Positions 1-13,415 are shown, counted from the first letter of the stretch. The stretch is DNA of 64,000 nt from Mikania micrantha (GCA_009363875.1 CM018683.1:62559207-62623206), one strand, 5' to 3'. Translations and numbers: made by a program. Notes: generated by a model from the sequence alone, not told the origin.

Positions 1-370
1 TTTAAGGCCCTTGTCCTAACTTTGGAGCCACTTTGCACTTGGCTTGGCCAACAGCCTACTTATGGCCCAATTATGGTTCCTACAGCCCATTATAACTTTA
101 GGCCCAACAATTCTTGCCTGGGCCCACCTCTGGCCCAACAATTTCCCTCGTGGCCCAATAGAGGCCCACAAGGCCACTTGTTTACTAGGCCTTGTAACAT
201 TTGGCCGGGCCCTTGTATTTCAACAGCCCATACCATTGGCCCACACATTCCAATAGGCCTCATAACTCTCAATTGTTCAAGGTTATTCCAAGGCCCAACT
301 TGTTACACGAAGGCCCAACAAGTAACTTGGTCACATTGTTCGGTCCATATCCCATTTTAGGCCCACATGG
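1..370 (+). repeat. GGCCCA-rich short-motif block inside Gypsy LTR
   Basis: The hexamer GGCCCA and variants such as TGGCCCA and AGGCCCA recur about every 10 to 30 bases. The short ORFs in several frames follow from this composition. TGGGCC/GGCCCA is a known plant promoter element (site II/TCP-type), so the block could add promoter activity to the LTR, but that is inference. Confidence 0.7.
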
Positions 371-944
371 GTTTAAATACATTTCATAAGATCAAAACAA
401 GATATGTCAAAAGAATGTTTGCTTAATTAATTCATAATTATGCAATAAATGTTCAAAACGTACAAGATCAACAAAGAAGAGTTGGAAAATAAGCACTAAG
501 TCTCTTATCAAAGCAAATGGTTTATAACTAATGACAAGATGATAACTTATAATGTCATTGAATTAAATCAAATATACGGGACCGAACGGGGATCATGACC
601 AAGTCTTATGCGTATTAGCCAACTTTAGGGCTAACATCTACACCTACACACACAAAGCCCTACAAACTTATACTTACAAGTTACAACAACGTGAAATCAA
701 TACAGGACTGTGAAAACAAACTCAATCACAACTCAGAGCGCGTGCATTCTTTCGTTAATGCTAAGTCAACCCAACAACTACAAGGTGAGTTCATTGCCCA
801 TTTTCTAACATTTTTGTTTTAAAACGCGGGGCTGAGAAGCATGTGTAAACTGTTTTATGTAAATTGTTTACTTGAATGCTTTTATATGTTTTACATGTAT
901 AAATGTTATCCTAGACTCATGTTTAGGTAACTGTTACGTACTAA

Positions 945-1250
945 AGAACTATTTTCAAAGAACTAACGGTCTATTCTCAAAGAACTAACGATCTATTTTC
1001 AAAGAACTATTTCAAGGGTCTGTTTTCAAAGAACTAACGATCTATTTTCAAAGAACTAACGGTCTATTCTCAAAGAACTAACGATCTATTTTCAAAGAAC
1101 TATTTCAAGGGTGTGTTGTCAAAGAACTAACGATCTATTTCAAAGAACTAAGTACAAAAGAACTATTTTAAGGGAAAATCTGGGAAATGCTCAAAGATAA
1201 CATGTGCCAAAGAACTAAAGAACTAAAGAACTATGGACGGTCTAAAGAAC
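945..1250 (+). repeat. Tandem repeat, CAAAGAACTA core with ATCTATTTT / GGTCTATTCT spacers
   Basis: CAAAGAACTA is repeated more than ten times, with spacers alternating between CGATCTATTTT and CGGTCTATTCT. A higher-order unit of about 60 bp is visible in 955-1130. The array degrades to short CTAAAGAA units near 1200-1250. It occupies the same relative position in the LTR as the 59-bp array at 45075-45380. Confidence 0.8.
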
Positions 1251-2184
1251 TATGAAAGCCTATATATCAAAAGATGTCCTAGCTAGACTGATTGATTATA
1301 GGTCACATGTTTGATGAGGTTTACAGATCTCCTTTACTACTAAGTACCTTGATTGACAGACTAGTCTACTCGAGTTGACCAAAGGCCCCAATCATTAGGA
1401 CTTAGATTTTATTAAATGTTTATTTATCTATTTAATTAAGCATTTATAACTAATTCTACAATTGCTGTTTTAATCATATTTGTATGATGAACATATGAAA
1501 TCAAGAGAGATTTCAAACGATTGCAATTACAGGAACAGAGAACAGAGGAATCATGGGTGTTTAAAAGTGTATGGTAGGTAAAAACGCTTAATTATCATTA
1601 ACAACAATGTCCTATGCGGATTAGTATGTGGTGGGACGTCGTCTGGACGGGGTTGTAGCCTTGACCCAGGGGTATGCCCTATATATAAGCATACCGATCT
1701 GGATGATACGTGTGGTGTTAATGAGGTTAGGGTCTTTACCGAAAGAAGGGTTCAAAACATTTTCAAAGTTACAAAACTATATGAACTCACCAACCATGTG
1801 TTGACTTGATCTTTTTGCATGATTTCTCAGGTGACGAACAGGTCAATTAGGAAGTCATTACTTCTGGACTAGGACTTCAAATAGAAGACTTAGTATTTTT
1901 GGACCTGCATAATTTTGAAGACATCATTACACATACCATTTTGTATATCTTGTGTAAATACAAGATAGAAACTTATGATGTTAATAGTAGATTTACATTG
2001 TTAAATTATAAACAATACTGATGTAATTTAACTTTGTAATTCTATTATATTTAGCATTTTTCATTTATGTATCATGTGCCATATAAAAATCTGATCAATC
2101 CGATTATCACTCACGATATCGCGCCCCGGGAACCTTCCGCCCGACGGGACAACCGATCCTATCCCGCCGGCTTGGGGTGTGACA

Positions 2185-4722
2185 TGTACGATTCGATTAA
2201 ACAGATAAATTGAACGTTTTTAGAAATTTAAAAATAAATAAAAGATAATTAGTTAATTTATTAGGAATTACCACCTAATTTAAGTTAGTAAAATCTATTT
2301 TTAAATCGTAACGTTTCGTTACGAAAACGACTTAAGATTTAGGCGCAATCGCGAAACAGAGCGAAATCGAACGAGCCCGAACACGACGGGTATGAAAGAC
2401 ATTTAATATGGCAATAAATGCCATTAACCACCTACACCAACCCACCCTCTCACCAAAATTAGTCTATTTTTCTCTCTATAGAAACCTCTCTCTACAAACC
2501 CACTTTTCAAATTGAGTGAATTTGGTACCAAAACGATCAGAGGAACTTGTAGATCGTGATTAAAGAAAAAAATAAAGCTTTGAATCATCGAAATCGGACC
2601 AGAAACGAGCTCGAACGAGCTGTTTTCAGATTTTCACTGTTTGGGTGAGTTTCACTCGAACCCAGCTCGTTTCAATCGATTTTTGAAGCTCCATAACCCC
2701 TAGGAATTGCACTAAAACAAGTTAAGAAGTTAAGGAATACACTAGATTGAAGTTTGGCTCAGTTGAAGTTCGAATTGGGGCTGTGTACAACAATATCGAT
2801 GCAAGAACAAAGCTGCAGTTTTAATATCGATGGATGAATGTCAACACCATGTTCATCGGTCGATATTGATAGTCTCGACCCCCTAGGATTGTTGAAGCTC
2901 CTTCAAACTTATTATTGTCGATACTCTCCAAATCCCTGAGACCAAGTCACCTGGGCTTGAAGCTGTTGAACACAGGTGCATCGAAACTACAATATCGAAA
3001 TAGAAGGAGATGGGGTTCATCGATACTACTGACCTGTGACTGTCGATACTACCACTTGTTAGTACTTGAAGGTGATCCAAGTAAAATGAACTTGGAACCA
3101 GCCTAAACCAAATAAACTCTAAGGAAAAAAAAAGGCAAGAAAATGACCAAGTACAAGGTGTTGGCCACTATGTGTTAACCCTTAATACTTGGTGATTTTA
3201 TGCAAAGGTAAAACTAACCTAGATAGTTCGAATTGAACGATCTAAAGTAAGTATTACACAAAGACGAACAACAAACTACGTGTACCAAAGATCTATGGAA
3301 AGATTTGGAGTTAATCAAGTAAGATTAACTTAAGTCTAACATGTTTACTTATATTTTCTTAAAATAACTTATGTTTTAATTGAAATGAATTGGTTAATAA
3401 ACTTCTTTATTTAAATGTTTTAAAATAACTTAAATGATTTCTTAACTTAATATTTTGTAACATAAGGTTAAATTTATAAATAATGTCATATAAACCTTAT
3501 ATGAATAAGATTTAGTTGTGATGTACAAAAAAAGTGGGCATTAGAGACTAAATTATTGGTGACTGAAATATCAGTCTCAGATATATAGTATCTAGGACTG
3601 ATTTATGTTTGGTAAATTCTAGTGACCGGTAAATTTGTTTGCGCCAAAGAGCTTTTTGGAGGTAAAATTATTAGTTACTGAATTTCAGTCTTAAATATGT
3701 ATCCTTTGTAATGAAGGATGATGCAAATATGTTGAAAACAAATATTTTGTCTCCAATATACTAGAAACATATTAGGTACTTAATTTCAGTTGTTATAATT
3801 TACCAAAAGACTAGAAGTAGAGACTAATATTAAGTTATAAATATATTATTGTAATAGCAAATGACCGGCGACTAATTCTGTTACACAAAATTTACTGCTG
3901 ATAAGCAATATGCAGGTTTGAAAATCAGTATTAAATGATTTTTTGAAAGGTTATTAAGGGACTAATATTTAGTCTCCAAAGGGTTATTGATATAGGAAGA
4001 ATTATTTACTCTCTACGAAACACAAATTCTAGCTTTTTAAGGTAATGTATTAAAGATTGAAAATCAATCCTTATAGTAATTGTAAGAGACTGAATTGGAG
4101 ACTGGTTTTAGTTTAAAACAAATACTTATGTAGAGCAAAAGCTGGCTCGCGAAGCCATACGAGGCTATTATTCAAATAAATTCGATCAAATACAATTATA
4201 TATGTGTAATATGAAAAGATGAGACGACGTATGTGAACGAACATTCATTCCTATCTTACATTAATAGAGTGAATTTTTGTTACAAATCTGTAAAACTATA
4301 AATTAAAATAAACCTGCGAGCTTTCCATAAGCAAAACAAACTTAATATATGTCTTTAAAATACATAAATTTGTTAGACTTTGTATTTCTTGGAGGATATT
4401 TTTGGCGACAAGTGTTGTTTGAGACGTTGAAAAAAGATTAAGGATTTTTAGAAGCGCACACATATTTGGTGTTTCTAGGGGCTTTGTGTGTTTAAATGGC
4501 ATCCAGCTAGGTCAAACATTATGTGCAAATTTTAGAGTCCTTTCATATCATTTGCATGATATAATCAAACCAATTGTGTTGTATTTATGTCAAATGTTGG
4601 TAGGGGCATAAATTATATGTGAGTTTATGGGGTTTTATTTGACACACCTATGCTCATTTTTTATCAACATTTATATACTATCTATATCTGTATATCTACA
4701 TATATCTTTCAAATTATATATA
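2185..4722. other. Non-coding repeat-like DNA, no gene seen
   Basis: The DNA from 2185 to about 2700 resembles another Gypsy-type LTR leader: a pyrimidine-rich TCTCTCTCTA stretch and a GGGTGAGTTT donor-like site near 2643. It looks as if the LTR ending at 2184 had landed in a relative. From 2760 to 4700 there are only short unsupported ORFs. Around 3530-4110 the sequence repeats forms of 'agactaa' and 'tcagtctc', suggesting an old decayed element. No termini or TSD could be fixed. Confidence 0.4.
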
Positions 4723-4990
4723 GAGTAAATTACTGATATAGTCCCTATAATTTGCGAGTATTTCACTCTTAGTCCTTAGGTTTCATAAATTACCTATATG
4801 GTCCTAAACTTTAGACATTTATAACACATATCCTTAGGTCACAATATTACCCTCACATACTTAACCAAATTACCCTCACATAAGGACTATTGTTATAAAT
4901 GTTTAAAGTTTGAGATCATATGAATAATTTACGAAACCTTAAAACTAAGAGTGAAATACTAGCAAAACAAATGAAAAATATAATTTACTC
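4723..4990. mobile_element. MULE-type MITE, 268 bp
   Basis: The ends are inverted repeats starting GAGTAAATTA and ending TAATTTACTC, with inner arms also partly complementary. A 9-bp direct repeat TTATATATA flanks both sides (4714-4722 and 4991-4999), a length expected of Mutator-like elements. That repeat is low-complexity and is weaker evidence than the clean TSD of the related MITE at 24010-24378. The element is non-coding. Confidence 0.7.
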
Positions 4991-5058
4991 TTATATATAT
5001 AATAAATATATATAATAAAAGACTATCTTGGTAAAAGTTTGGTCATATGACATTTTTC

Positions 5059-5600
5059 CAGTGTTGTAAAAATCGGCCTATGCGGCCGCCTAGGCGCTAG
5101 GCGCCCATCTTCTGTGTAATTTTTGGCCTAGGCGGTGCCTAGCGGCCTAGGCGGGGCCTAGGCGGCCCGATCATATATATTTTTTTTTCACTTTTTTGAC
5201 TTTTTTTGGCTTTTTTTGACTTTTGGCTTTTTTTGACTTTTTTTGACTTTTTTATGGTAAAAAGGGACCCATTTCATGATTATTTAGACATTTTTCAATC
5301 AAAAATCTTTAATATGTCTCTGAAACATCGAATTCAAGCAGTTAACATCGAAATTTATCTCTGAACTTTGAACTCAGTGTTTAAGTTTGCACTTTAAAGT
5401 ACTTTTTGTAGTATATTTAAGTATATTTTTTAAAATTATTTGAAGTATTATATTAAATTATTGATATTGATGTGTGTATATAATATATATTTGTAAAATT
5501 ACATATAAAAATTCCAATCCGCCTAGCGCCGATTAATCCCGATTAATCCCTAGGCGATACCTTGCCGCCCGACTAATGCCTAGCGACTTTTACAACCATG
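5059..5600. mobile_element. Non-autonomous hAT element with GCCTAGGCG-rich ends
   Basis: A perfect 8-bp TSD CATTTTTC flanks it (5051-5058 and 5601-5608). The imperfect TIRs read CAGTGTTGTAAAAATCG at the left and, on the other strand, CATGGTTGTAAAAGTCG at the right. The subterminal regions are packed with CCTAGG, GGCGCC-like and GATTAATC palindromes. A TTTTTTGACTTTTT repeat lies near 5190-5255. There is no transposase. It sits about 100 to 200 bp upstream of the likely 5' UTR exon of OCT7, so it may influence that promoter. The element at 20577-20761 has matching ends. Confidence 0.88.
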
Positions 5601-5608
5601 CATTTTTC

Positions 5609-5885
5609 TAGACAACCTTACGTCACCTGGCACATGATTTAGTTTAGATGACACGCGGGTCTTATATCTAGACGGACCAGACCCTACCCAATGCTCTTTT
5701 CCATGTTTTCTGACTACTACACGTTTCTATGTTACAAACCCTAAAAGGTATCTTCGTCAATCGCACTTGTGTTATTGATTTCATCATCCTCTCTTCGTTT
5801 TTCTTGTGCAAAGATCTAATTGCTCCATTGTTGCCTTAGATAAACACGCCAAAACTCGTGGAGTCATCCAAAATAAACATTGAAG
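5609..5885 (+). promoter_or_regulatory. Probable OCT7 promoter and 5' UTR exon
   Basis: The stretch has no ORF. From about 5720 it has the CT-rich composition of a plant 5' UTR. It ends in a good splice donor, GAAG/GTATGT, at 5885/5886. The matching acceptor would be the AG at 8080-8081 directly before the OCT7 start codon, giving a 2.2-kb UTR intron. The transcription start and TATA box could not be placed. RNA evidence would be needed to confirm the exon. Confidence 0.45.
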
Positions 5886-8081
5886 GTATGTGATTCTTGA
5901 GTCTAAATCAGTGATTGTTGCAAATGTCAAGAAATGTGATCTAAAAGTTGACTTATCTGCGGGTTTAAAATCTCTACTTGGGGGTTAGGGTTTCCGAGGG
6001 AAATTGTGTAAATGGTTCTGGTTCACAGATGCATTCATATATGTTTAAAATTTGTTGTGTAATCGATTGACATAAAATGAACCAGATGCATCACCTTAAA
6101 ATCATGACTACAGGTTAGAGTTGAATTTATTTTCTTATTTATAGTAACCAAAACCAAAAACCAACCCTAAATTGTGCTTCGCATCGCATATCCAAATGAT
6201 TTTAAAAGATTTATGCTAAAAGCTAACCCTTTGAATCTGTAATCCTTGATTATCTTTCACTGTTTCTGTTGGGGACTGAAAATAAATTGTCCATGACTGA
6301 TTATCAGTTGCTTATAATCTATAGTAAGTAGTGGTCGTAATATTAGGAGAAGTTTCCATTTAACTTGTAAGCCGAACATGGGCAAGCAGTTAGTTTTTGA
6401 TTTCAATTGAGAATTTTTACGAATCATTCAGAGATTCGATCTTTGTGTTATAGTTTGATCCAACTTGAATTGCTTGAGAATTGCATCAAATGTGTTAAAA
6501 AATTGCGGGATTTTGGGGTGTTTTTGGTTTATTTTGCGTCATGGATCATGTAGTTTGGAAACATTGTTTCAATTTAACTTGGAATCATATGATAAAATAA
6601 CTAATTTTGCGTTTGGGGTAGGGGTAATCCCTCCCCCAACCCTACAAAAAGTGGGATTACACTGGATACGTGTTGTTGTTGTAATGTTGCAAGTACTGCT
6701 GCCCATGACAAGATAAAATGTTGCAGGTCTCCTTAAACAAAAGTTTAAAATCGTGTTAGGATTTGCAAGATGCATTTAAATGAGTCCCTGTAGAAAATCT
6801 GTATGTTGGAAATCTTTAAGTACTAGGTTACAGATAATGCAAGAATGTGGGGTGTAGAATTTGATTATGAGGTAGTTAATGAATTTGAAAGAGTCGTATT
6901 TATGTATCTGGTTGTGTATAGAGGACCGTTCAACAAAGAACAAATCTTAGTAGATAGCTATGAGAACCTCATTTAAAGCCTTAACCGTGATATATAAGGT
7001 GGTTATGTGACATCATAACTACCAGTCTACCACTCTTTCTCTCTCTCACTAAATTTGGTTTACACTACATGCAAGTGCTTATGTGGTTCTCTGCTTAAAA
7101 TTGGTTTGCTTTGCCTTTGTTCTAATGTGGTTGCTTTATGAGTGGATGTACATGGAAGCTAGGGTAGACATATGCATGCCCATGCCCTAACAAGAATTAT
7201 AGAGTAAAAGGAACTAAATGAAACATGTTATTGTAATGTATCCCTTGAAAAATTGTTAGGGCAGTAGATGTAATCTTAGATGCTAAAAGTAGAAAAGTTT
7301 ATTGTTTTCATATGATTTTGTCATCATACAAGTCAGATGCTAAAATGTTGAATTTGGCATTGGATATGCAGCATGCTGATTTCTAAAGCATGTAACGAGT
7401 CTAACTTGATTCCAGGATATGCCTAATAAGGCCAGGGCTTTTCAAGTGCTTCCACGTCTTTGGATAGTAAGAGAGAGTATTTCTGGTTATGAGAAAGAAT
7501 ATGAATTTCCCTTCTACTCTAATCCAAAAAAGGAGTCCCAGTTCTAATGTGGTAATTTGATGCATGATATCTATCTCCATTGCTATTTATCATTGATGAT
7601 TAATGGTTAAAAAGTAAACATGGAACGAGTAAATCTTGTTGAAGCCTTGTTATGTGTAAAAAATTGCATAAGTTGTTATGATTTTAGCAAATGCTAATTG
7701 TCAAAATAGTGTACAAACATGCTAGAACATCCATTTGTGTCAAATGTCCATATTGGCCTAAATGCACAAAGCCACAAAGTACTATATTTAGGCATATATT
7801 TCTTAATTTTGCATCTTTTACATGTATCTTTAACGTGAAAAGAAAAATATCTGTAGTGTGCGAATAGCAGATGTAGCTGGAGTTCATGCTTTTAGAAACC
7901 TGTGATTTAATGTCTCAAGGTGTGCTTCCATGATCTTGCCCTGTATAAGCTAGATGCCTTCTTTCTATTTCCTTATGCATGTATGTTTGTACATCCTGAG
8001 TTGTTGATTTACTCTATCTATATCCTATCATGGTATCTTTTTTAATGATGTATATGCATGTATGTTTTAATGGTGGGGTAG
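5886..8081 (+). other. Putative 5' UTR intron of OCT7
   Basis: The DNA is AT-rich with no supported coding region. It is bounded by GTATGT at 5886 and AG at 8081. A decayed SINE tail lies at 6605-6690. The rest shows no recognisable element. Confidence 0.4.
6605..6690 (+). repeat. Au-like SINE 3' fragment
   Basis: The fragment carries the Au-type 3' signature: a GGGGTAATCCC region, then GTGGGATTACACTGGATACG followed by TTGTTGTTG. Only the tail is recognisable and no TSD was seen. Confidence 0.5.
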
Positions 8082-11000
8082 ATGGGAGATAAGGGCCAAA
8101 GGTACAGTGTGGATGACGCACTTGCAGCGGTTGGGTTTGGGAAATTTCAAATTCTAGTGCTCGGGTATGCAGGGATGGGCTGGATTTCAGAAGCCATGGA
8201 GATGATGCTTCTTTCTTTTGTTGGACCAGCACTTGAGTCTGCATGGAATCTTTCTTCCCATGAAGAGAGTATGATAACTAGCGTGGTCTTTGCTGGCATG
8301 TTGGTTGGAGCTTATTCGTGGGGTGTTGTTTCAGATAAGCATGGAAGGAGGTATAATTTCTCTCTTTTATTGTTTTATAATATTTCTTTTGTCTAAATTT
8401 TTGTTCATTTCAATTTCAAATTTCAAAGAAACCCCATTATAAAAATAGCTAAAAAATGGTTCATGGTTGATATTGTTAGGTATCACACACACACACACAC
8501 TAAACAGTAAACGAGAATCGAACACGAGGATTTAACATGGTTTGGTCTAGGTGACCTATGTCCACGGGTTGCAACTAGCGAGATATATTATTATTGTGCT
8601 CAAGGAATTACAAGTACAATGATCTGTATTTATAGACCGATACTAGAGATACGTAATTAAGGAAACGATCTTATAACCACAAATAGAGTAGATGCTAAGG
8701 CCGGCTGCCTAGTCAAGCCTCCATACTCAACAATCTCCCACTTGGAGGCTTTGACAAACTTCAAACTGCGCTCCATCTTCATTCTGTACTTTCCGTAATC
8801 TTCCTTTATCGGTAGTTGCAACGGCCTTCTCACCTATCGAAGCTCCCCCGAGCTTAACTCATTAGCCTCGACCAAACCTGCTAGTGACTCATGCTTCCTT
8901 ATCTTTGCCTGCTCGCACTGTAACTCAACTGTCACTCTGCTGGCATCCGAGATAAACTGGGAACCCACACTCTCCAATCCAAGCAAAACAATAATCAAGA
9001 GAGACTTTCACAGATGGCACACTGGTTCTCTTAACCCACTACTGAACTGGAGCTGCAACTGAAACACGGTTTTTCTTTGTGCTTCCACTGTTGCGACATC
9101 CTCCAACACTGATTGGTTTAACTCAACCTTTCCGTACAAACTGTTCGTTCTGAATCTTCACTCTTGCTCTAGGTACCTCCTTGGCAAAGGTAACCCTCTT
9201 CTACACATGAGATTCACAGAACTGGACTTTACCATTCACGAGAACTGGACTCACTCCTTCTGGAGGTATCTCGACCATATATAGCGAATCTTTTTTCTTT
9301 CCACGAGCTAAAACTAGGTTTCCTTTGACTACCTTCCACTGTCCACCATCAAACTTAACATCATGTCCCTCTTTATCCAACAGCCCGACTGAGACAAGCA
9401 TTCTTTTCAAGCTTGGAATGACCCTGACTTCTTTCAAAGTCCATGTGGCTCCCACTGAAGTCTTCAAGTCGATATCCCCTAGTTGGCTAGTCCTGTAACA
9501 TCTAGAATCTCATCATTCGCAAGTCGTACCTTACCGAAGTTCCCAAATCTCATATTCTTCATTGTCTCTATGCATTGCATAGCATGAAACGATGCCAGAA
9601 TCCATAACCCATGAATCAGCAGCACACTCAACACTACAAAACTGAGCATCATCTGAGTGATAACCATCTGTGACATGATTCACCTCCTTGTCTTTCCTAG
9701 CACCCGAGCACTGATTTTTGAAATGCCCTACCTGTTTGCAATCCCAACAAGGCAACAAAGGACAAAGGACATCTTTCGGATTCTTAGATTTGCTTCTTCA
9801 TATACCCACGTTGTTCCCCCTTTCGTTTCTTCTTCCTCTGCCCTCGGCACTTAACAGTGAACTTGATGAATCCTTTGAACTTCTACGTCTGATGTCCTCA
9901 CCCAAAATCAAGTCTCGAATTCCCTTAAATGTAAGCTTAGTAGTTCCAGATGAACTACTAACTGTTGTCACTGTCCCAGACCAACTCTCTTGCAACTAAG
10001 ATAATAGAAACAACGCCTGAAGTTCATCATCAAATTTAATCCCAGCTGATCCTAAACGAGTTATGATCACATTAAATTCATTGATATAAATGGTAACCAA
10101 AGCTCCTTATCTCATCCTGACATTCACCAACTGTCGAATTAGAAACACTTTATTCGAAGCTGACGGATTTTCATACATACTTGACAAAGCTTTAATCAAT
10201 CCACACGTAGTCGTTTTGTCCACAATGTTAAACGCCACACTCTTGGCCAACGAAAGTCTTACTACTTCCAAAGCTTTCCTGTAGAGCATAGTCACATGGA
10301 TCGCGATACGTTCCGGTACGCGGTACGAAAACGGGTACGCGGTTCGTGCATTTCTAAAATTTGGTACGAAGGGGGGTAGGTTCATTCGGAACGCTAATTC
10401 GGTACGCGGTACAGTGTACCGCATTTTGAAAGACTTTTGAACTTAGACCCTCTTATACCAAAAGCCATTCCTTATGTTTATATTTTGAAATTCTAATAAA
10501 AGTAAAGTAGTAGAACACTTGCACAGTAATAAAAAAACCCCTAAACTTGCAAAAAGGAGCAGACACGAGTGAAGTCGGCACAGGCAAGTAGGCAACCGCT
10601 ATTGAGAACTAGGGATATTCAATTGAATCCCTTGGAAATTGGAAGCGATAATGTGAAATCATCACTGGAAAACAAATTTCGTTGCATCTTCATCTTCAAC
10701 GATGAAATCGCCAGGTTCAGTTTCGTACTTTCGTCTCTTCTATTTCCCTGTTGAAATCGGATTTCACTTTTGAACGCGAATTCGTCGATTGTGTCCGCAA
10801 ATTTCTTCAATTAGATACGCGATTCATCTTCAAACTTGACAAAATTGACCTAATTTGGGAACGTTCAATATCCACGTTGCGTATCACCGGCGACCGGTAA
10901 GACTTTGTACCGTGATCCGGTACGAGCGATTTGGATCGCGGTTCGTGGGCACTAGGGCGTTTCCTGTGACTATGCTGTAGAGTATAGCCCAATCATCCTC

Positions 11001-13371
11001 AGACATCTTATCAGGTTTCTTTCCAGACAACGTCTGATACAGATCATTCTGGTATAGTAAATCCTCAATCTACATCTTCCAGAAGCCAAAGTCTTGTCCA
11101 TCAAACTTCTCGATCTTTATCTTTTCTTCAGCCATATCGACACCCAAACTCTGACCCATATAGCCGCCACATTCGGACCCAATTAGCCGCCAAATTCGGA
11201 CCCAATTAGCCACCAAATTGGGACCCAATTTGGTAGGCGAGCTCCTCAGGGATAGGATCCGCCCAATTCTCTGCCCAATTCAGGTCCCATTGATTCAATT
11301 GCTCTAGAGCCAAATCCACATTGTCTGGGTTCCTTGTGGATCAGCTGTGTTCAGTCTCAATCAATGACGGCTGAGATCAGCCCAATAACCCACGTTATTT
11401 ATTTCTTTTATTTCTATTTATGCTTATTTTAATTATGTTATTTAAATTAGTTTCTAGAAGTTAGTAGTGTTGAACGCAGGTGGTTTTTCTTTTGTGTGTG
11501 GTTTATGTAATGACCTAATGTTAATGAGGACATTTTTTGAGTTTATCAATTTTTAACTCTTGAATCAAGAGTGTGTTCCATTGCTATTCTAGTTTGTGGC
11601 AGAATTAGGAGGTGATCTTGGAATTCCAATTTGGAGTCTCATGGTGATACTGTAGCGAGAAATTCAAGTGAAAGTTGCCCATTAAATCTCTGAGTGGTGT
11701 GTCTGTATCTCAATAGGTTTGGTGTTAATTTTCAATTTTGTGATTGTCGGGTAAATTTGATCCTGTTTATAAGCTTCTGACTGTCACAATTCGCAGCCAA
11801 ATTCTAACCCATTTAGCAGCGAAAGCTTTCAAAACCTTAATCAGAACAATTTTTGGTCGAAATCAAACTCGTCGGAACCCTAATCCGGCAACAAATGGCG
11901 GCGCGAAAACTGACGGCGGTGGTCGGAGGTGGATGTGGCGGCGACAATATGACGGCGGTATGACGCACACACACGCTAAACAGTAAACGAGAATTGAACA
12001 AGAGGATTTAACGTGGTTCGGTCTAGGTGACCTATGTCCACGGGTTGCAACTAGCGAGATATATTATTATTGTGCTCAAGGAATTACATGTACAATGATC
12101 AATATATATAGACCAACACTAGAGATGCGTAATTAAGGCAACGGTCCTATAACCACAAATAGAGTAGAGGTTAGGGTCAGATGCCTAGTCAAGCCTCAAT
12201 ACTCAACAGATATGGCTTCTTATGAAAGTGTTGATTTTGTTTCCGTTTTATACTTCTATCACAAACATATTAAATAAAAAATAGCTAAAAAGGGAATGGT
12301 CTAATGGGTCAATCGGATTGAAAGTCATCCAAAGTTTAAATTTAAGGCCTAAAACTCCGAATTCATTATTAAAGTATATAGATTCTTAATATAACATCAT
12401 TATTTTAGTAACCATGATTATTAGATTAGTTGTAATCTCTTATACCAAAAAGTGGATATCATCATCATCGTACTCGGTATATCCCACCGTTAGCAAAGCT
12501 AAGTCTAAGGAGGATAAGATGTAGACAATCTTACCTCTAAATCCGTAGGAGTAGAGAGGCTGCTTCCAATAAGATTGCCGGCTCATGATGCCTGATTAAC
12601 CTACAACACAACATTCTTAACGTTAATTTCACAAAAATTAAGTAAAATAACGTTAAAATTAGTACAAGTTTACTTTTGCCCCTCAAGAGTTGACACATAT
12701 ATACTTTATATGCGTGAACCGCAAACGGGGCCATTTATGCGCTGAAGGCCTACGAAACCTAACGAAAAGGACCAAAAAACTTTTTACAGGTCAATATCCG
12801 TACAAAAAGTAGACTGTTCTCCTCAAGCTTGTTTTGACTTGTAACTTGTTACCAACACACTTAGTGTGTCCATCTTACCCCCATATTGAATGACTGAGTA
12901 CTTCAGCAAATTTTTATGGGCACTGTATTTGAATTCTTTTAGTCATGCAATTGTATTGTCTCTTCTTAGTTCCTATCCACTAGAGCATGAATTATGTCTT
13001 TTTAACCTCATTTGCAGCCACCTCATTTGTTTTTTTCCAGAATACGATAAAATTTGGAAGAAATAAGCTTTACTGGATCTGTGTTTTAACTATCTTGCAG
13101 GAAGGGATTTCTTATTACTGCAACAGTTACTTGTGTAGCTGGTTTTCTTAGTGCTTTAGCTCCTAACTATATTTGTCTGATTATTCTTCGCTGCCTAGTT
13201 GGTGTCGGTCTGGGAGGCGGGCCTGTACTCTCTTCTTGGTTTTTAGAGTTCATCCCGGCTCCAAGCAGAGGCACTTGGATGGTCGTGTTTTCTGCTTTTT
13301 GGACGATCGGAACTATTTTTGAAGCTTCCATTGCATGGGTATGGCTCAGTTTCCCTATTTTTCATTCTTAA

Positions 13372-13415
<44 letters not shown>

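Larger units (their letters stand above)
1..2184 (+). mobile_element. Ty3/Gypsy (Tekay/Del-like) LTR, 3' portion or truncated solo LTR
   Basis: The segment ends with GGGGTGTGACA at 2184, the kind of terminus seen in long plant Gypsy LTRs. It holds a GGCCCA-rich block (1-370), a splice-donor-like AAGGTGAGTTC near 783, and a CAAAGAACT tandem block (945-1250). The minus-strand LTR at 43725-48019 has the same order of parts: a short-motif-rich block, an AGGTGAGTTC site, a tandem block, and a GGGGTGTTACA end. The start lies outside the window, so neither the full length nor the TSD can be read. No coding sequence is present. The small ORFs here are low-complexity by-products. The lineage name is an inference from LTR size and termini. 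Confidence 0.6.
8474..12208 (-). mobile_element. Deleted Copia LTR element in OCT7 intron 1 (gag and protease only)
   Basis: A perfect 5-bp TSD GATAT flanks it (8469-8473 and 12209-12213). The element lies on the minus strand. The LTR-like copies are at 8474-8732 and about 11960-12208. The polypurine tract is the complement of ATCTCCCACTTGG, directly inside the 8732 LTR edge. Internally it keeps gag, a CCHC knuckle, protease and the pre-integrase region. Integrase, reverse transcriptase and RNase H are absent: the pre-integrase region is followed only by about 470 bases before the LTR. The inner edge of the 5' LTR and the primer site are degraded. A hAT element (10287-10974) splits gag. Confidence 0.85.

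Noticed and set aside
22..389. Several overlapping ORFs of 60-112 codons at the window start
   Set aside because: They arise from GGCCCA repeats inside an LTR. They are Trp/Pro/Gly-rich, open in several frames at once, and have no domain.
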